Shown: piece after piece, positions 27,360 to 36,309 of the stretch
Position numbering within the stretch: the first letter of the stretch is position 1
Layout: each line of letters begins with the position of its first letter
Source of the DNA: Maribrevibacterium harenarium
GTDB taxonomy: Bacteria; Pseudomonadota; Gammaproteobacteria; Pseudomonadales; Marinomonadaceae
Direction: 5' to 3'
NCBI RefSeq assembly: GCF_006385675.1
Contig: NZ_VFRR01000015.1
Location: forward strand, 30,046-94,045
Length of the DNA: 64,000 nt
Position numbers and translations under genes: made by a program
Notes under the pieces: generated by a model
Told to the model about the DNA's origin: nothing
Seen by the model: only the letters and a program-made list of their open reading frames with translations
The model's database searches: none

Positions 27360-29963
27360 TTAACGATTCTCTTGAGAGTTTGTCAGTTGTTCTAACTTGG
27401 CTTCTTCTTCCTGCTGCTTGGCTTCAGCAACACTCAGTTGTTGCTGGAGATCTTCGGCTTCAGGTTGTTGTGCCAGTTGCTTTTTCAGCTTATTTACTTG
27501 TGCCTTAGCGAGGGCCGCAGCAATTTTCTGCTGTTTGATTTGCTCTGCCAGCTGATTTACTTCCGCTTTTGGTGCTGCTGCCGGTGGTGGTACTTCACCT
27601 TTGGTCAGTGCTTGCTCCAATGCCTCAGCACGTCCACGGGCTTCGTCAACTTGCTGGCTTAGTGTGTCCACGTTATCCGCACCAATTTCTTGGGCGTGAG
27701 CTAATGCCTTTTCCGCCTTTTTCAGAGCGGCTTTGGCAATGGCGGTATCGATTTTTAACTTACGCAAGGCTTCGTCGTCGGCTGGCGCTGTTGCTTTCGC
27801 TTCTGGCTTAGCTGTGACCGGCGCGTGGGCTTCAAACTTGGCAAGCTCAGCCTGAGCCGTTGCTAAGGCCGCTTGGAATTCAGCTTGTTTGGCTTTCAGC
27901 TCAGCGTTATCAGGATCTTCACCTAACTGCTTTTCTACTTTCTTCAACTTTGTCGAAGCGAGTGCCACATCGACTTTAGCCTTTTTGTGGTCGTCGCTCA
28001 GTACTGGTTTCGCTGCTGCAGGCTTGGCTTCAGAGGAAGCCTGCTCTGGTTGTAGTTTGGCAAAGCGAGCCTCTGCCGTAGCTAACTCTTGCTGTAAAGC
28101 AGATTGCTTATCTCTCAACTCTGCGTTGTCAGGATCGTCCGCGAGTTGTTTTTCAATCTTTTTCAACTTGGTAGACGCCAGCGCCACATCTACCTTGGCT
28201 TTTTTCGCTTCGTCACTTAAGGCAACTTTAGGCGCTGCGTCTTTGGGTTTAGCGACTGGTGCGGTGGCTGGCAATTTCGCTTCCATCTCTTTGATGTCAG
28301 CAGTCGCACCATCCACTTGTAGCTGTAGGGCAGAAATTTCTTCTACCGCTTGGCGCTCCTGCGCCTCTTGCAGCGCTTTGTCTAGTTTCTTCAGCTTCGC
28401 CTTAGCGATCGCTAGATCCACTTTTAATTTCTTGGTTTCTTCATCGACCGGAGCACTAGAGGCTGCTGGCGCTTCGGTTACCTTAGTTGGTGCGGCCTTT
28501 TTAGCAGCGGGTTTGGCGGCCGCGGCTTTTTGACGCTCTAGGCGTTTGGCTTCTTTCTCAGCGGCTTCCGCTTCTTGGCGGGCTTTACGGGCTTCAAAAC
28601 GCTGCTTGGCAATGTCTGATTTCACCGCTGCTTCACGGGCATCACGAATGGCCGCTTTGGTATGGCGGTAATACTGCACTAATGGAATGCTACTTGGGCA
28701 TACGTAAGAGCAAGCACCACACTCGATACAATCAAACAGGTTGTAGTGTTCCGCTTTTTCATGCTCTTGGCTTTTGGCGAACCATAGTAGCTGCTGCGGT
28801 AGCAGACTCGCTGGGCAGGCTTGCTCACACATGCCACAGCGGATACAAGCTTGCTCTGGCTCCGGTAACGGTAGCTCCTTGCGAGTAGCGGCCAAAATAC
28901 AGTTGCTAGTCTTAACGATGGGGGCGGACAAAGAATCCAAGGTAAAGCCCATCATCGGCCCGCCCATAACAATACGTTCAACCTGGCTTAAGTTGGCATC
29001 GGCGTAGGACAACAAATGGGAAACCGGTGTACCAAGCAGTACTTCGACATTCTGTGGTGCGCCGAAACCGTCCCCTGTTAGGGTGGTAAAACGAGAAATC
29101 AACGGGCGACCAAACTGCACGGCTTCGTAAATAGCCACACAAGTGCCGACGTTTTGACACAAAATGCCGATATCAGCCGGTAATTTGCCGGTGGGAACTT
29201 CTTGATCTGTCAGCAGCTTAATCAGCTGTTTTTCGCCGCCAGACGGGTACTTAGTGGGGACTACCACCAGTTGGATATTGCTTTGGCGCTCACGAATGAC
29301 TTTTTCCAACGCCGCAATAGCCGTTGGTTTGTTGTCTTCGATACCAATCATCACCTGCTGAGCATTGGCTAGGTGTTGCACGATTTCGATGCCGAGAATC
29401 AGCTCCAAGGACTTTTCCCGCATCAACATATCGTCAGCGGTAATGTAGGGCTCACATTCCGCGGCATTGATAATGAGGTGGCTTAGGTTGTGCTTTTGTG
29501 CCCCTTGTAATTTCACTTGCGTTGGGAAACCTGCGCCCCCCATACCCACAATGCCTTTTTCAGCTAAAAAGGCCAGTAGATCGGTTTTGCTAACTTTTTG
29601 CCAGTCACGCAATGGCTCTAATTCTTGCCATTCATCGGCACCATCCGGTGTGATGACAATACATACATCTGCTAAGCCAGAAGGATGAGCAATAGGGCGT
29701 TCTTCGATAACTTTAACGGTGCCAGAAGTGGGAGCATGTAAAAAACTGCTCAAAAAACCATTGTTAATGGCAATAGTTTGACCTTTCAGTACCTTGTCAC
29801 CAACTGCCACAAGAGGTCTTGATGCCTGACCAATATGTTGCCCGAGAGGTAAGATGAGTTCTTCTGGTAATTTTGGGTGCCCAAGGGGTAAACGCAATGA
29901 CTGCGCTTTGTTCTCCGGTGGGTGAATACCGCCATGAAAGTTGTAGACTGTCGCAGCACTCAT
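27360..29963 (-). CDS. rsxC: Rnf/Rsx electron transport complex subunit C with repetitive coiled-coil tail
   Basis: Peripheral subunit that accepts electrons from NADH. The first ~450 residues hold the NuoF-like part (GMGGAGFPTQVKL, NAAECEPYITADD) and two 4Fe-4S motifs (CIRCGMCEQACP near 371, CIECGACSYVCP near 410). The remaining ~410 residues are Ala/Lys/Glu-rich with five related ~60-residue units, each built on a KAKVDVALASTKLKK-like core and a predicted coiled coil. Variable tails occur in other RsxC proteins; this one is clearly repetitive. Start 29963 is supported by GGAGGTG and a TAATG overlap with rsxB; the longer frame is rejected. Confidence 0.95.
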   Translation of the reverse strand: MSAATVYNFHGGIHPPENKAQSLRLPLGHPKLPEELILPLGQHIGQASRPLVAVGDKVLKGQTIAINNGFLSSFLHAPTSGTVKVIEERPIAHPSGLADVCIVITPDGADEWQELEPLRDWQKVSKTDLLAFLAEKGIVGMGGAGFPTQVKLQGAQKHNLSHLIINAAECEPYITADDMLMREKSLELILGIEIVQHLANAQQVMIGIEDNKPTAIAALEKVIRERQSNIQLVVVPTKYPSGGEKQLIKLLTDQEVPTGKLPADIGILCQNVGTCVAIYEAVQFGRPLISRFTTLTGDGFGAPQNVEVLLGTPVSHLLSYADANLSQVERIVMGGPMMGFTLDSLSAPIVKTSNCILAATRKELPLPEPEQACIRCGMCEQACPASLLPQQLLWFAKSQEHEKAEHYNLFDCIECGACSYVCPSSIPLVQYYRHTKAAIRDAREAAVKSDIAKQRFEARKARQEAEAAEKEAKRLERQKAAAAKPAAKKAAPTKVTEAPAASSAPVDEETKKLKVDLAIAKAKLKKLDKALQEAQERQAVEEISALQLQVDGATADIKEMEAKLPATAPVAKPKDAAPKVALSDEAKKAKVDVALASTKLKKIEKQLADDPDNAELRDKQSALQQELATAEARFAKLQPEQASSEAKPAAAKPVLSDDHKKAKVDVALASTKLKKVEKQLGEDPDNAELKAKQAEFQAALATAQAELAKFEAHAPVTAKPEAKATAPADDEALRKLKIDTAIAKAALKKAEKALAHAQEIGADNVDTLSQQVDEARGRAEALEQALTKGEVPPPAAAPKAEVNQLAEQIKQQKIAAALAKAQVNKLKKQLAQQPEAEDLQQQLSVAEAKQQEEEAKLEQLTNSQENR
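27370..28470 (-). repeat. Five degenerate ~180-220-bp coding repeats in the rsxC 3' half
   Basis: Units begin at about residues 503, 582, 654, 728 and 804 of RsxC. Units two and three share KKAKVDVALASTKLKK and nearly identical downstream DPDNAEL; the others are diverged (KLKVDLAIAKAKLKKL, KLKIDTAIAKAALKKA, QQKIAAALAKAQVNKL). Confidence 0.85.
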
Positions 29964-30559
29964 TACGCATTCACCTCCGTCTGACGGTCCGTGGCAATAA
30001 TATCGAGTGATTGCGTGGCTACACCATTGGGTTTTTCCCAAGACCAGGTACGTGTTGTCACCCCTACCTCTACCATATCAATACAACTCACTGGGCATGG
30101 CTCGACACACAAGTCGCAGCCGGTACATTCATCGGCAATTACCGTGTGCATTTGCTTAGCGGCGCCCAAAATCGCGTCAACGGGACACGCTTGGATACAT
30201 TTGGTACAGCCGATACATTCATCTTCGCGAATGACGGCTACTTTTTTCTTGGGTTCTTCCGCTTCCCCACCATCTAGAGGTATGGCTTCCACATCCAATA
30301 AATCGGCGAGTGCTTGTACTGTCGCTTGGCCGCCTGGAGGACATTTATTGATGGCATCGCCGTTTGAAATCGCTTCCGCATAGGGGCGGCAGCCGGGGTG
30401 ACCACATTGACCACATTGAGTTTGCGGCAACAGAGCATCGATCTGATCGACAATCGGGTCGCCTTCCACATGGAAGCGTACGTTGGCATACCCCAAGATG
30501 GCACCAAAAATCAGGGCGAGTACAACCAAGATAGCAACGGCACTTAAAACAGTTAGCAT
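29963..30559 (-). CDS. rsxB: Rnf/Rsx electron transport complex subunit B
   Basis: Ferredoxin-like subunit. An N-terminal membrane helix (residues 1-25) is followed by the Fe-S domain [16 protein letters not shown] and two ferredoxin clusters ([12 protein letters not shown] and [12 protein letters not shown]). 198 residues is normal. Its last codon overlaps the rsxC start. Confidence 0.97.
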   Translation of the reverse strand: MLTVLSAVAILVVLALIFGAILGYANVRFHVEGDPIVDQIDALLPQTQCGQCGHPGCRPYAEAISNGDAINKCPPGGQATVQALADLLDVEAIPLDGGEAEEPKKKVAVIREDECIGCTKCIQACPVDAILGAAKQMHTVIADECTGCDLCVEPCPVSCIDMVEVGVTTRTWSWEKPNGVATQSLDIIATDRQTEVNA

Positions 30560-30569
30560 GACGTTACTC

Positions 30570-31151
30570 CTAAATCTGAACCAAGCCGGTGAAGCCCATA
30601 AAGGCTAGAGCCATCAAACCAGCGGTGATCATGCCAATGGCAGAGCCTTTGAACACAACGGGCACATCTGCCACATTGATACGCTCACGCATGGCAGCGA
30701 AGAGAATTAAAACGAAGGAGAAGCCCACCGCAGCACCAAAGCCATAGAGGATGGAATCAACAAAACCATTTTGACGGCTGGTGTTTTGTAGGGCGACACC
30801 CAAGACCGCGCAGTTGGTGGTGATCAAAGGTAAGAAAATCCCCAGAACCCGGTACAGGAGAGGACTGGTTTTGTGTACCACCATTTCAGTGAACTGTACC
30901 ACTACAGCAATTACCAAAATAAAGGAGATGGTTTTTAGGTATTCCAACCCTAACGGGGCCAGAATAAATTCATAGGTGAGATAACTGCATAGGCTCGATA
31001 ACGTCAGCACGAACGTCGTTGCCATGGCCATACCGATGGAGGTTTCCAGTTTGCCGGAAACACCCATAAACGGGCACAGTCCAAGGAATTGCACCAACAC
31101 AAAGTTGTTGACCAAAATGGTACTGACCAGAATTAAGAGATACTCAGTCAT
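30570..31151 (-). CDS. rsxA: Rnf/Rsx electron transport complex subunit A
   Basis: Integral membrane subunit homologous to NqrE, six spans in 193 residues. [19 protein letters not shown] at the N-terminus and [15 protein letters not shown] match the family, the Cys in each probably binding the intramembrane Fe-S cluster. First gene of rsxABCDGE-nth; GACG-type spacing to rsxB is ten bases. Its promoter must lie in the 257-bp gap before metG's stop. Confidence 0.96.
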   Translation of the reverse strand: MTEYLLILVSTILVNNFVLVQFLGLCPFMGVSGKLETSIGMAMATTFVLTLSSLCSYLTYEFILAPLGLEYLKTISFILVIAVVVQFTEMVVHKTSPLLYRVLGIFLPLITTNCAVLGVALQNTSRQNGFVDSILYGFGAAVGFSFVLILFAAMRERINVADVPVVFKGSAIGMITAGLMALAFMGFTGLVQI

Positions 31152-31358
31152 CTCACGTCCAAAATAAAAATAAATAACAACAAGCCCGACACAGGGGAGG
31201 CGCCGGGAGTGTAACTATATCAATCAGCTTATAACTAACAAACCTAAAAAATAGGTCTATCTAGTATATTTTTGCATAAAGATATCGCTGTGTTTGTATA
31301 ACCATTTTTTATTAGATGGCGCTTCCATGCCGACATTTTGAATCTGGTGTAAACAAGA

Positions 31359-31380
31359 TCGCCTACACGAGGGTAGGCGA
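31359..31380 (-). terminator. Possible metG terminator
   Basis: 8-bp GC-rich perfect stem TCGCCTAC / GTAGGCGA with a six-base loop, ~30 bases past the metG stop. The T tract on the minus strand is poor (TCTTGTTT), so it is tentative. Confidence 0.45.
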
Positions 31381-31408
31381 CCGAGTCACGAAGAAAAGGG
31401 CGAAGAGG

Positions 31409-33445
31409 TTACATCACCCGCTGACCTGGTTTTGCTCCTGCATGTGGCTCAAGTAGGTAGATTTCTTCACCACCTGGGCCTGCGGCTAGTACCATGCCTT
31501 CAGAAAGGCCAAACTTCATTTTGCGTGGTGCAAGGTTGGCCACCATCACCGTCAACTTGCCTTCCAAATCCTCTGGTTTGTAGGCTGACTTAATACCGGA
31601 GAATACCGTGCGAGTCTCGCCGCCCAGATCCAAAGTCAGCTTCAGCAGTTTGTTCGCTTTTTCCACATGTTCCGCTTTAGCGATTAAAGCAATACGCAAA
31701 TCCACTTTGGCGAAATCATCAAAGTTAATTTCTGCCGCGATCGGGTCTTTGCTTAGCTCGGTTTCTACTGCAGGAGTAGTTGGCGCTTGGGCGGCCGCTT
31801 CCTCTTTGCCTTCCTCGATCATAGCTTCGATTTGCTTAGCATCAATGCGAGCCATCAAGGGTTTGAAAGTATTCACACTTTGTCCAAAAAGTAGCTCACT
31901 ACGGTTGTCCCAAGTCAGCTCTTTATTTAAGAAGGCTTCCGCGTCGGCCACCAAGTTCGGCAATACCGGTTTCAGATACGTGGCTAAGATTGCGAATAGA
32001 TTTAACGACACAGTACAAATTTCTTGTACTTGCGGCAGTGTTTCTTCGTTTTTGGCTTTGACCCATGGCTCTTCATCAGCAATGTAGGTGTTGGCAATGT
32101 CCGCAAGACGCATGATTTCCCGCATGGCGCGGCCATACTCGCGGGTTTCATAGTATTCAGCAATGGTGTCGCCAGCGGCGATAAACTCATTGATCATGGC
32201 TTCCTGGGCTGGTGTGCCGAGCAGTTGACCATCGAATTTCTTGTTAATAAAACTGGCGGTACGGCTCGCGATATTGACCACTTTGCCTACTACGTCGGAG
32301 TTCACACGCTGTACGAAATCCGTCAGGTTTAAGTCGATATCATCGACGCGGGAATTAAGCTTGGCCGCAAAGTAGTAACGCAAGTACTGTGGGTCTAAAT
32401 GATTTAGGTAAGTACGCGCCTTTATAAAGGTGCCGCGGGATTTGGACATTTTCTCCCCATCAACCGTGACATAGCCGTGAGCGTTGACTGCGGTTGGGGT
32501 ACGGTAGCCAGCGCAATCCAACATAGCAGGCCAGAATAGGGCGTGGAAGTTGATAATGTCTTTACCGATAAAGTGATAGAGCTCGGTCTCTGAGCCTTTT
32601 TTCCAGTACTCGTCGAAATCCAAGCCTTCGGTACGGTCACAGAGATTTTTGAAGCTCGCCATGTAACCGATTGGAGCATCTAGCCAGACGTAGAAGTACT
32701 TGCCTTCTGTATCTGGGATTTCGAAACCAAAGTAAGGGGCATCGCGGCTGATGTCCCACTCTTGTAAACCTGAGTCCAACCATTCCGCCAGTTTATTGGC
32801 GACTTGATCTTGCAAGGTGCCACTACGAGTCCATTTTTGTAGGAACTCTTGGAACTCCGGCAGTTTGAAGAAATAGTGTTCTGATTCTTTTTCAATCGGC
32901 GTTGCACCGGAGTAAACCGAGCGCGGGTTAATCATTTCCATTGGAGTGTAGGTGGCAGAGCAGACTTCACAGTTGTCACCATACTGATCTTCCGCCTTAC
33001 ATTTCGGGCAGGTGCCTTTAATAAAGCGATCCGCCAAGAACATCTTTTTCTCTGGGTCATAGGCTTGGGTGATCGAACGTACGGCAATTTTGCCATTGTC
33101 ACGACAGGCTTTGTAAATCTCCTCGGAAAAGGCGCGGTTTTCAGGGGAGTGGGTCGAATAGTAGTTATCGTAGCCGATCATGAAGTCATTAAAGTCGGCC
33201 ATATGTTCTTGACGTACCCCTTCGATTAACTCTTCCGAAGTGATGCCGTTTTGCTCCGCTTTGATCATGATCGCCGTGCCGTGGGCGTCGTCAGCGCAGA
33301 CCGCAGTACATAGATGCCCGCGCAGTTTCTGGAAACGTACCCAGATATCCGTTTGAATATGCTCCAACATGTGGCCTAAGTGAATTGAGCCATTGGCGTA
33401 GGGAAGGGCGCTGGTAACTAGAATCTTACGTTGCGATTGAGCCAT
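31409..33445 (-). CDS. metG: Methionyl-tRNA synthetase
   Basis: Charges tRNA-Met. Class I signatures: [15 protein letters not shown] (HIGH-like) and [10 protein letters not shown] (KMSKS). A zinc knuckle of two Cys pairs (CPKC ... CEVC, about residues 145-160) identifies the long form, and the C-terminal ~110 residues form a tRNA-binding EMAP/Arc1p-like domain ([12 protein letters not shown] to [11 protein letters not shown]). 678 residues matches E. coli (677). It is divergent from apbC, the same neighbourhood as in Pseudomonas. Confidence 0.98.
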   Translation of the reverse strand: MAQSQRKILVTSALPYANGSIHLGHMLEHIQTDIWVRFQKLRGHLCTAVCADDAHGTAIMIKAEQNGITSEELIEGVRQEHMADFNDFMIGYDNYYSTHSPENRAFSEEIYKACRDNGKIAVRSITQAYDPEKKMFLADRFIKGTCPKCKAEDQYGDNCEVCSATYTPMEMINPRSVYSGATPIEKESEHYFFKLPEFQEFLQKWTRSGTLQDQVANKLAEWLDSGLQEWDISRDAPYFGFEIPDTEGKYFYVWLDAPIGYMASFKNLCDRTEGLDFDEYWKKGSETELYHFIGKDIINFHALFWPAMLDCAGYRTPTAVNAHGYVTVDGEKMSKSRGTFIKARTYLNHLDPQYLRYYFAAKLNSRVDDIDLNLTDFVQRVNSDVVGKVVNIASRTASFINKKFDGQLLGTPAQEAMINEFIAAGDTIAEYYETREYGRAMREIMRLADIANTYIADEEPWVKAKNEETLPQVQEICTVSLNLFAILATYLKPVLPNLVADAEAFLNKELTWDNRSELLFGQSVNTFKPLMARIDAKQIEAMIEEGKEEAAAQAPTTPAVETELSKDPIAAEINFDDFAKVDLRIALIAKAEHVEKANKLLKLTLDLGGETRTVFSGIKSAYKPEDLEGKLTVMVANLAPRKMKFGLSEGMVLAAGPGGEEIYLLEPHAGAKPGQRVM

Positions 33446-33701
33446 TATGAATGAGCCTGCCGGATGTTAAAAAGTGAATGATAAAGGCGTAGTTTGCCAA
33501 CTAAGGGTGCATTTTGGGCAACAACATCACCGCCCAAGGCACTAGCCTAAATGGAAATGGCGAACATTATAGATTGCCCCATTTTGTGCGCAAGGTTTTG
33601 GGGTTGGTTTTCATAACTTTGCCCACATTATCGATGCAAATTAGGCAACACTCATCCCATTTCCCCTGATTGCGGGAGTGGTAACAACGTTAGGAGCTTC
33701 C

Positions 33702-34541
33702 ATGGCTGAACAAGCTGGCGTACCTCAGGGCCTTGCCGGGGTTAAGCACATCATTGCAGTGGCATCGGGCAAAGGCGGTGTCGGTAAATCTACAACCACA
33801 GTGAATCTAGCCTTAGCAATGGCGGCAGATGGCTACAAAGTCGGTGTACTCGACGCCGATATCTACGGCCCGAGCCAAGGCATGATGCTAGGTTTTGCGC
33901 CAGATACGCGCCCCCAAGTGCGTAACGAGAAATTCTTTATTCCCCCTGTGGCCCATGGTATCAAAACCATGTCCATGGCCTTCTTAACGACCCAAGAAAC
34001 ACCAATGGCTTGGCGTGGCCCCATGGCAACGGGAGCGTTGATGCAAATTCTGACGCAGACCGAGTGGGATGAGTTGGATTACCTCTTTATTGATATGCCA
34101 CCGGGAACAGGGGATATTCAGCTGACGCTAGCGCAAAAGGTGCCGGTGTCTGGTTCTGTTGTGGTCACGACCCCGCAAGATATCGCCCTGCTAGATGCCC
34201 GTCGGGGTATCGAGATGTTTAACAAGGTGAATATCCCTGTATTAGGCGTGGTAGAAAACATGTCGGTTCATGTTTGCTCTAACTGTGGTCATAAAGAAGC
34301 TATCTTTGGCGACGAAGGTGGCCAGAAACTCAGCGCCGAATACGGTGTAGATGTGCTTGGTAAACTGCCACTTAGCCTCGCTATCCGCGAAGGGGCGGAT
34401 GCGGGCAAGCCTACTATGGTTTCTGCACCAGAGTCCGATGCTGCCAAGACATATGGCGAGATTGCGCGTAAACTACACGCCCTGCTGCAATCCCGCGCTG
34501 AGCCATTTGCTGTGCCAACTATCGGCATGAGTGACGACTGA
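33702..34541 (+). CDS. apbC: Iron-sulfur cluster carrier ATPase ApbC/Mrp
   Basis: P-loop NTPase that holds and transfers Fe-S clusters. Deviant Walker A GKGGVGKSTT (about 22-31), DADIYGPSQG, and the CxxC cluster-binding pair in VCSNCGHKE (about 190-195) are present. At 279 residues it lacks the N-terminal MIP18/DUF59 domain found in E. coli Mrp (369). The start at 33702 has AGGAG eight bases upstream; a GTG 24 bases earlier is rejected. It is followed by dcd after eight bases. Confidence 0.93.
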   Translation: MAEQAGVPQGLAGVKHIIAVASGKGGVGKSTTTVNLALAMAADGYKVGVLDADIYGPSQGMMLGFAPDTRPQVRNEKFFIPPVAHGIKTMSMAFLTTQETPMAWRGPMATGALMQILTQTEWDELDYLFIDMPPGTGDIQLTLAQKVPVSGSVVVTTPQDIALLDARRGIEMFNKVNIPVLGVVENMSVHVCSNCGHKEAIFGDEGGQKLSAEYGVDVLGKLPLSLAIREGADAGKPTMVSAPESDAAKTYGEIARKLHALLQSRAEPFAVPTIGMSDD

Positions 34542-34549
34542 GGTAAACC

Positions 34550-35137
34550 ATGAGACTTTGTGACCGCGATATTATTCAAGCTTTGGACGATGGCGTCATT
34601 GCCATCGAACCCCGCCCTGACAATGGGGTGATTAGTGGGGTGTCCTGTGATTTGCGCTTGGGTAACTCCTTTCGCGTGTTTCAAGGTCATCCTGCTCCTT
34701 ATCTGGACCTGAGTGGCCCCAAGGAAGATCTCAACACAGCGATTGAATCCGTAATGAGTGAGGAGATCATTGTCAAAGATGATCAACCATTCTTTATCCA
34801 CCCCGGCGAGCTGGTGCTTGGGGTGACTTTGGAATCAGTCACTTTGCCGGATAATCTTGTCGGTTGGCTGGACGGTCGTTCGTCGTTGGCTCGTCTCGGT
34901 TTGATGGTGCACGTCACTGCCCACCGCATTGACCCCGGTTGGAGTGGCGCCATCGTCTTGGAGTTTTTGAACGGTGGTAAATTGCCAATCGCACTACGCC
35001 CCGGCATGACAATCGGGGCGATTAACTTTGAGACCATGTCTGGCCCGGCGGATCGCCCCTATAACAAGCGTGACAACGCCAAGTATAAGGACCAAAAATC
35101 CGCCGTCGGTAGCCGTATCAGTGGGGATCAAAAGTAA
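34550..35137 (+). CDS. dcd: dCTP deaminase
   Basis: Deaminates dCTP to dUTP for thymidylate synthesis. Motifs [12 protein letters not shown], the nucleotide-binding [23 protein letters not shown] (containing the catalytic Glu region downstream, VLEFLNGG) and the C-terminal [13 protein letters not shown] are typical. Length 195 matches E. coli Dcd (193). It lies between apbC and a CobW GTPase whose GTG start immediately follows its stop. Confidence 0.96.
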   Translation: MRLCDRDIIQALDDGVIAIEPRPDNGVISGVSCDLRLGNSFRVFQGHPAPYLDLSGPKEDLNTAIESVMSEEIIVKDDQPFFIHPGELVLGVTLESVTLPDNLVGWLDGRSSLARLGLMVHVTAHRIDPGWSGAIVLEFLNGGKLPIALRPGMTIGAINFETMSGPADRPYNKRDNAKYKDQKSAVGSRISGDQK

Positions 35138-36184
35138 GTGAAATACACTGGCATCAAGGTCAACATCATTACTGGCTTTCTGGGTAGTGGTAAAACCACC
35201 GCCATCCGTCATTTACTTACCCAAGTACCTGCCGGTGAAAACTGGGCGGTGTTGGTCAATGAGTTTGGGGAAATCGGCATAGACGGTGATCTGCTTGCCG
35301 GGCTTGATGTCAACTCAGGGCACAGCATCGCCATCAAACAAGTGCCGGGTGGGTGCCTATGCTGCACCACCTCCGCGGCTTTTGGTGCGGGCTTAAATGA
35401 ACTGATAAAAACCGCCAATCCGACCCGCATTATCATCGAGCCAACCGGGATCGGTCACCCAGACCAAATCCTTAAGCAGCTTGAAGCCGATCATTATCAA
35501 GGCGTGTTAGATATCCGCGCTAGCTTGTGTTTGCTCGATGCGCGCAACCTAGATAACCCCCGTTACGTGGGGCATCCGGCATTCTTTGACCAGATCAACA
35601 TGGCGGATGTGTTAGTGGCAACCAAACAAGACCTTTACCAAGAAGGGGAAAGCGGACGCTTTCTCGACTTTGCTAAACAATTCTCACCGGCAAAATCTGT
35701 CATTGCTTTGGTGGAAAACGGCCAAATGGATGTAGCTTGGCTCGACGCTCCCCGCATTCACCAGCAACATACTCACCACGATCACCACGATCACCACGAT
35801 CACCACGATCACCACGATCACCACGATCACCACGATCACCACGATCACCACGATCACCACGATCATACCCATGTGCTGACCAGTCAGCCCAAGCCCGGCA
35901 TGACCTACTACCAGCGTCGGGACAGCGAACTCACCAGCCATGGCTGGATCATCGACAACCCTCTCGACATCACCATCGACCAGCTACGCCAATGGGCCGA
36001 GCAGACCAAAGCTCTTGAAGGCTTCTGGCGCTTGAAGGGCATCGTACAACTAGCCAATGGCACAGCGTGGCAATTCAACCTAACCACCACAGAAAGCGAT
36101 TGGACAGAAATTGACGATATTGAACAAAGCCGAGTGGAGTGCTTGGTGGCGGTGGAGAGTGGGGCTCCCAACCTACCAATTTAA
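35138..36184 (+). CDS. CobW/COG0523 metal-chaperone GTPase with (HHD)10 repeat
   Basis: G3E-family GTPase, probably a zinc (or other metal) chaperone. GTPase motifs: Walker A GFLGSGKTT (about 13-21), the CxCC metal site in GGCLCCTT, EPTGIGHP (Walker B) and ATKQDL. Between the GTPase and the CobW C-terminal domain (GWIIDNPLDI ... RLKGIVQLANG) lies a run of about 35 His/Asp residues. The gene starts with GTG directly after the dcd stop and has no separate ribosome binding site beyond the GGGGA before it, so coupled translation with dcd is likely. Metal identity is not readable. A second such gene is at 60208-61281. Confidence 0.9.
   Translation: MKYTGIKVNIITGFLGSGKTTAIRHLLTQVPAGENWAVLVNEFGEIGIDGDLLAGLDVNSGHSIAIKQVPGGCLCCTTSAAFGAGLNELIKTANPTRIIIEPTGIGHPDQILKQLEADHYQGVLDIRASLCLLDARNLDNPRYVGHPAFFDQINMADVLVATKQDLYQEGESGRFLDFAKQFSPAKSVIALVENGQMDVAWLDAPRIHQQHTHHDHHDHHDHHDHHDHHDHHDHHDHHDHHDHTHVLTSQPKPGMTYYQRRDSELTSHGWIIDNPLDITIDQLRQWAEQTKALEGFWRLKGIVQLANGTAWQFNLTTTESDWTEIDDIEQSRVECLVAVESGAPNLPI
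35774..35863 (+). repeat. Ten perfect tandem 9-bp repeats encoding His-His-Asp
   Basis: CACCACGAT occurs ten times in succession, in frame, without a single base difference. Perfect identity suggests recent slippage expansion; copy-number change would keep the frame because the unit is 9 bp. Confidence 0.98.
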
Positions 36185-36309
36185 ACTGCCCCAATCTGCC
36201 ACTGACTTTGACTGTCTTTGTCATTGAGCAATTCTCGCCTATGGTCAACTCTTAAGTTATGTTCCGCGAGTGATCTCGTAACCGAGTATAACAATAAGAG
36301 GTGATGATC

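Noticed and set aside
27889..28533. Plus-strand 214-codon open frame
   Set aside because: It lies antisense to the rsxC tail and is open only because of biased, repetitive codons there.
35774..35863. Short regular repeats resembling a CRISPR or intergenic satellite
   Set aside because: The 9-bp units have no spacers and are in frame within an intact GTPase gene.
35684..35941. Minus-strand frame of 85 codons with a valine/isoleucine run
   Set aside because: It is simply the antisense reading of the His-His-Asp repeat; no ribosome binding site or family resemblance.
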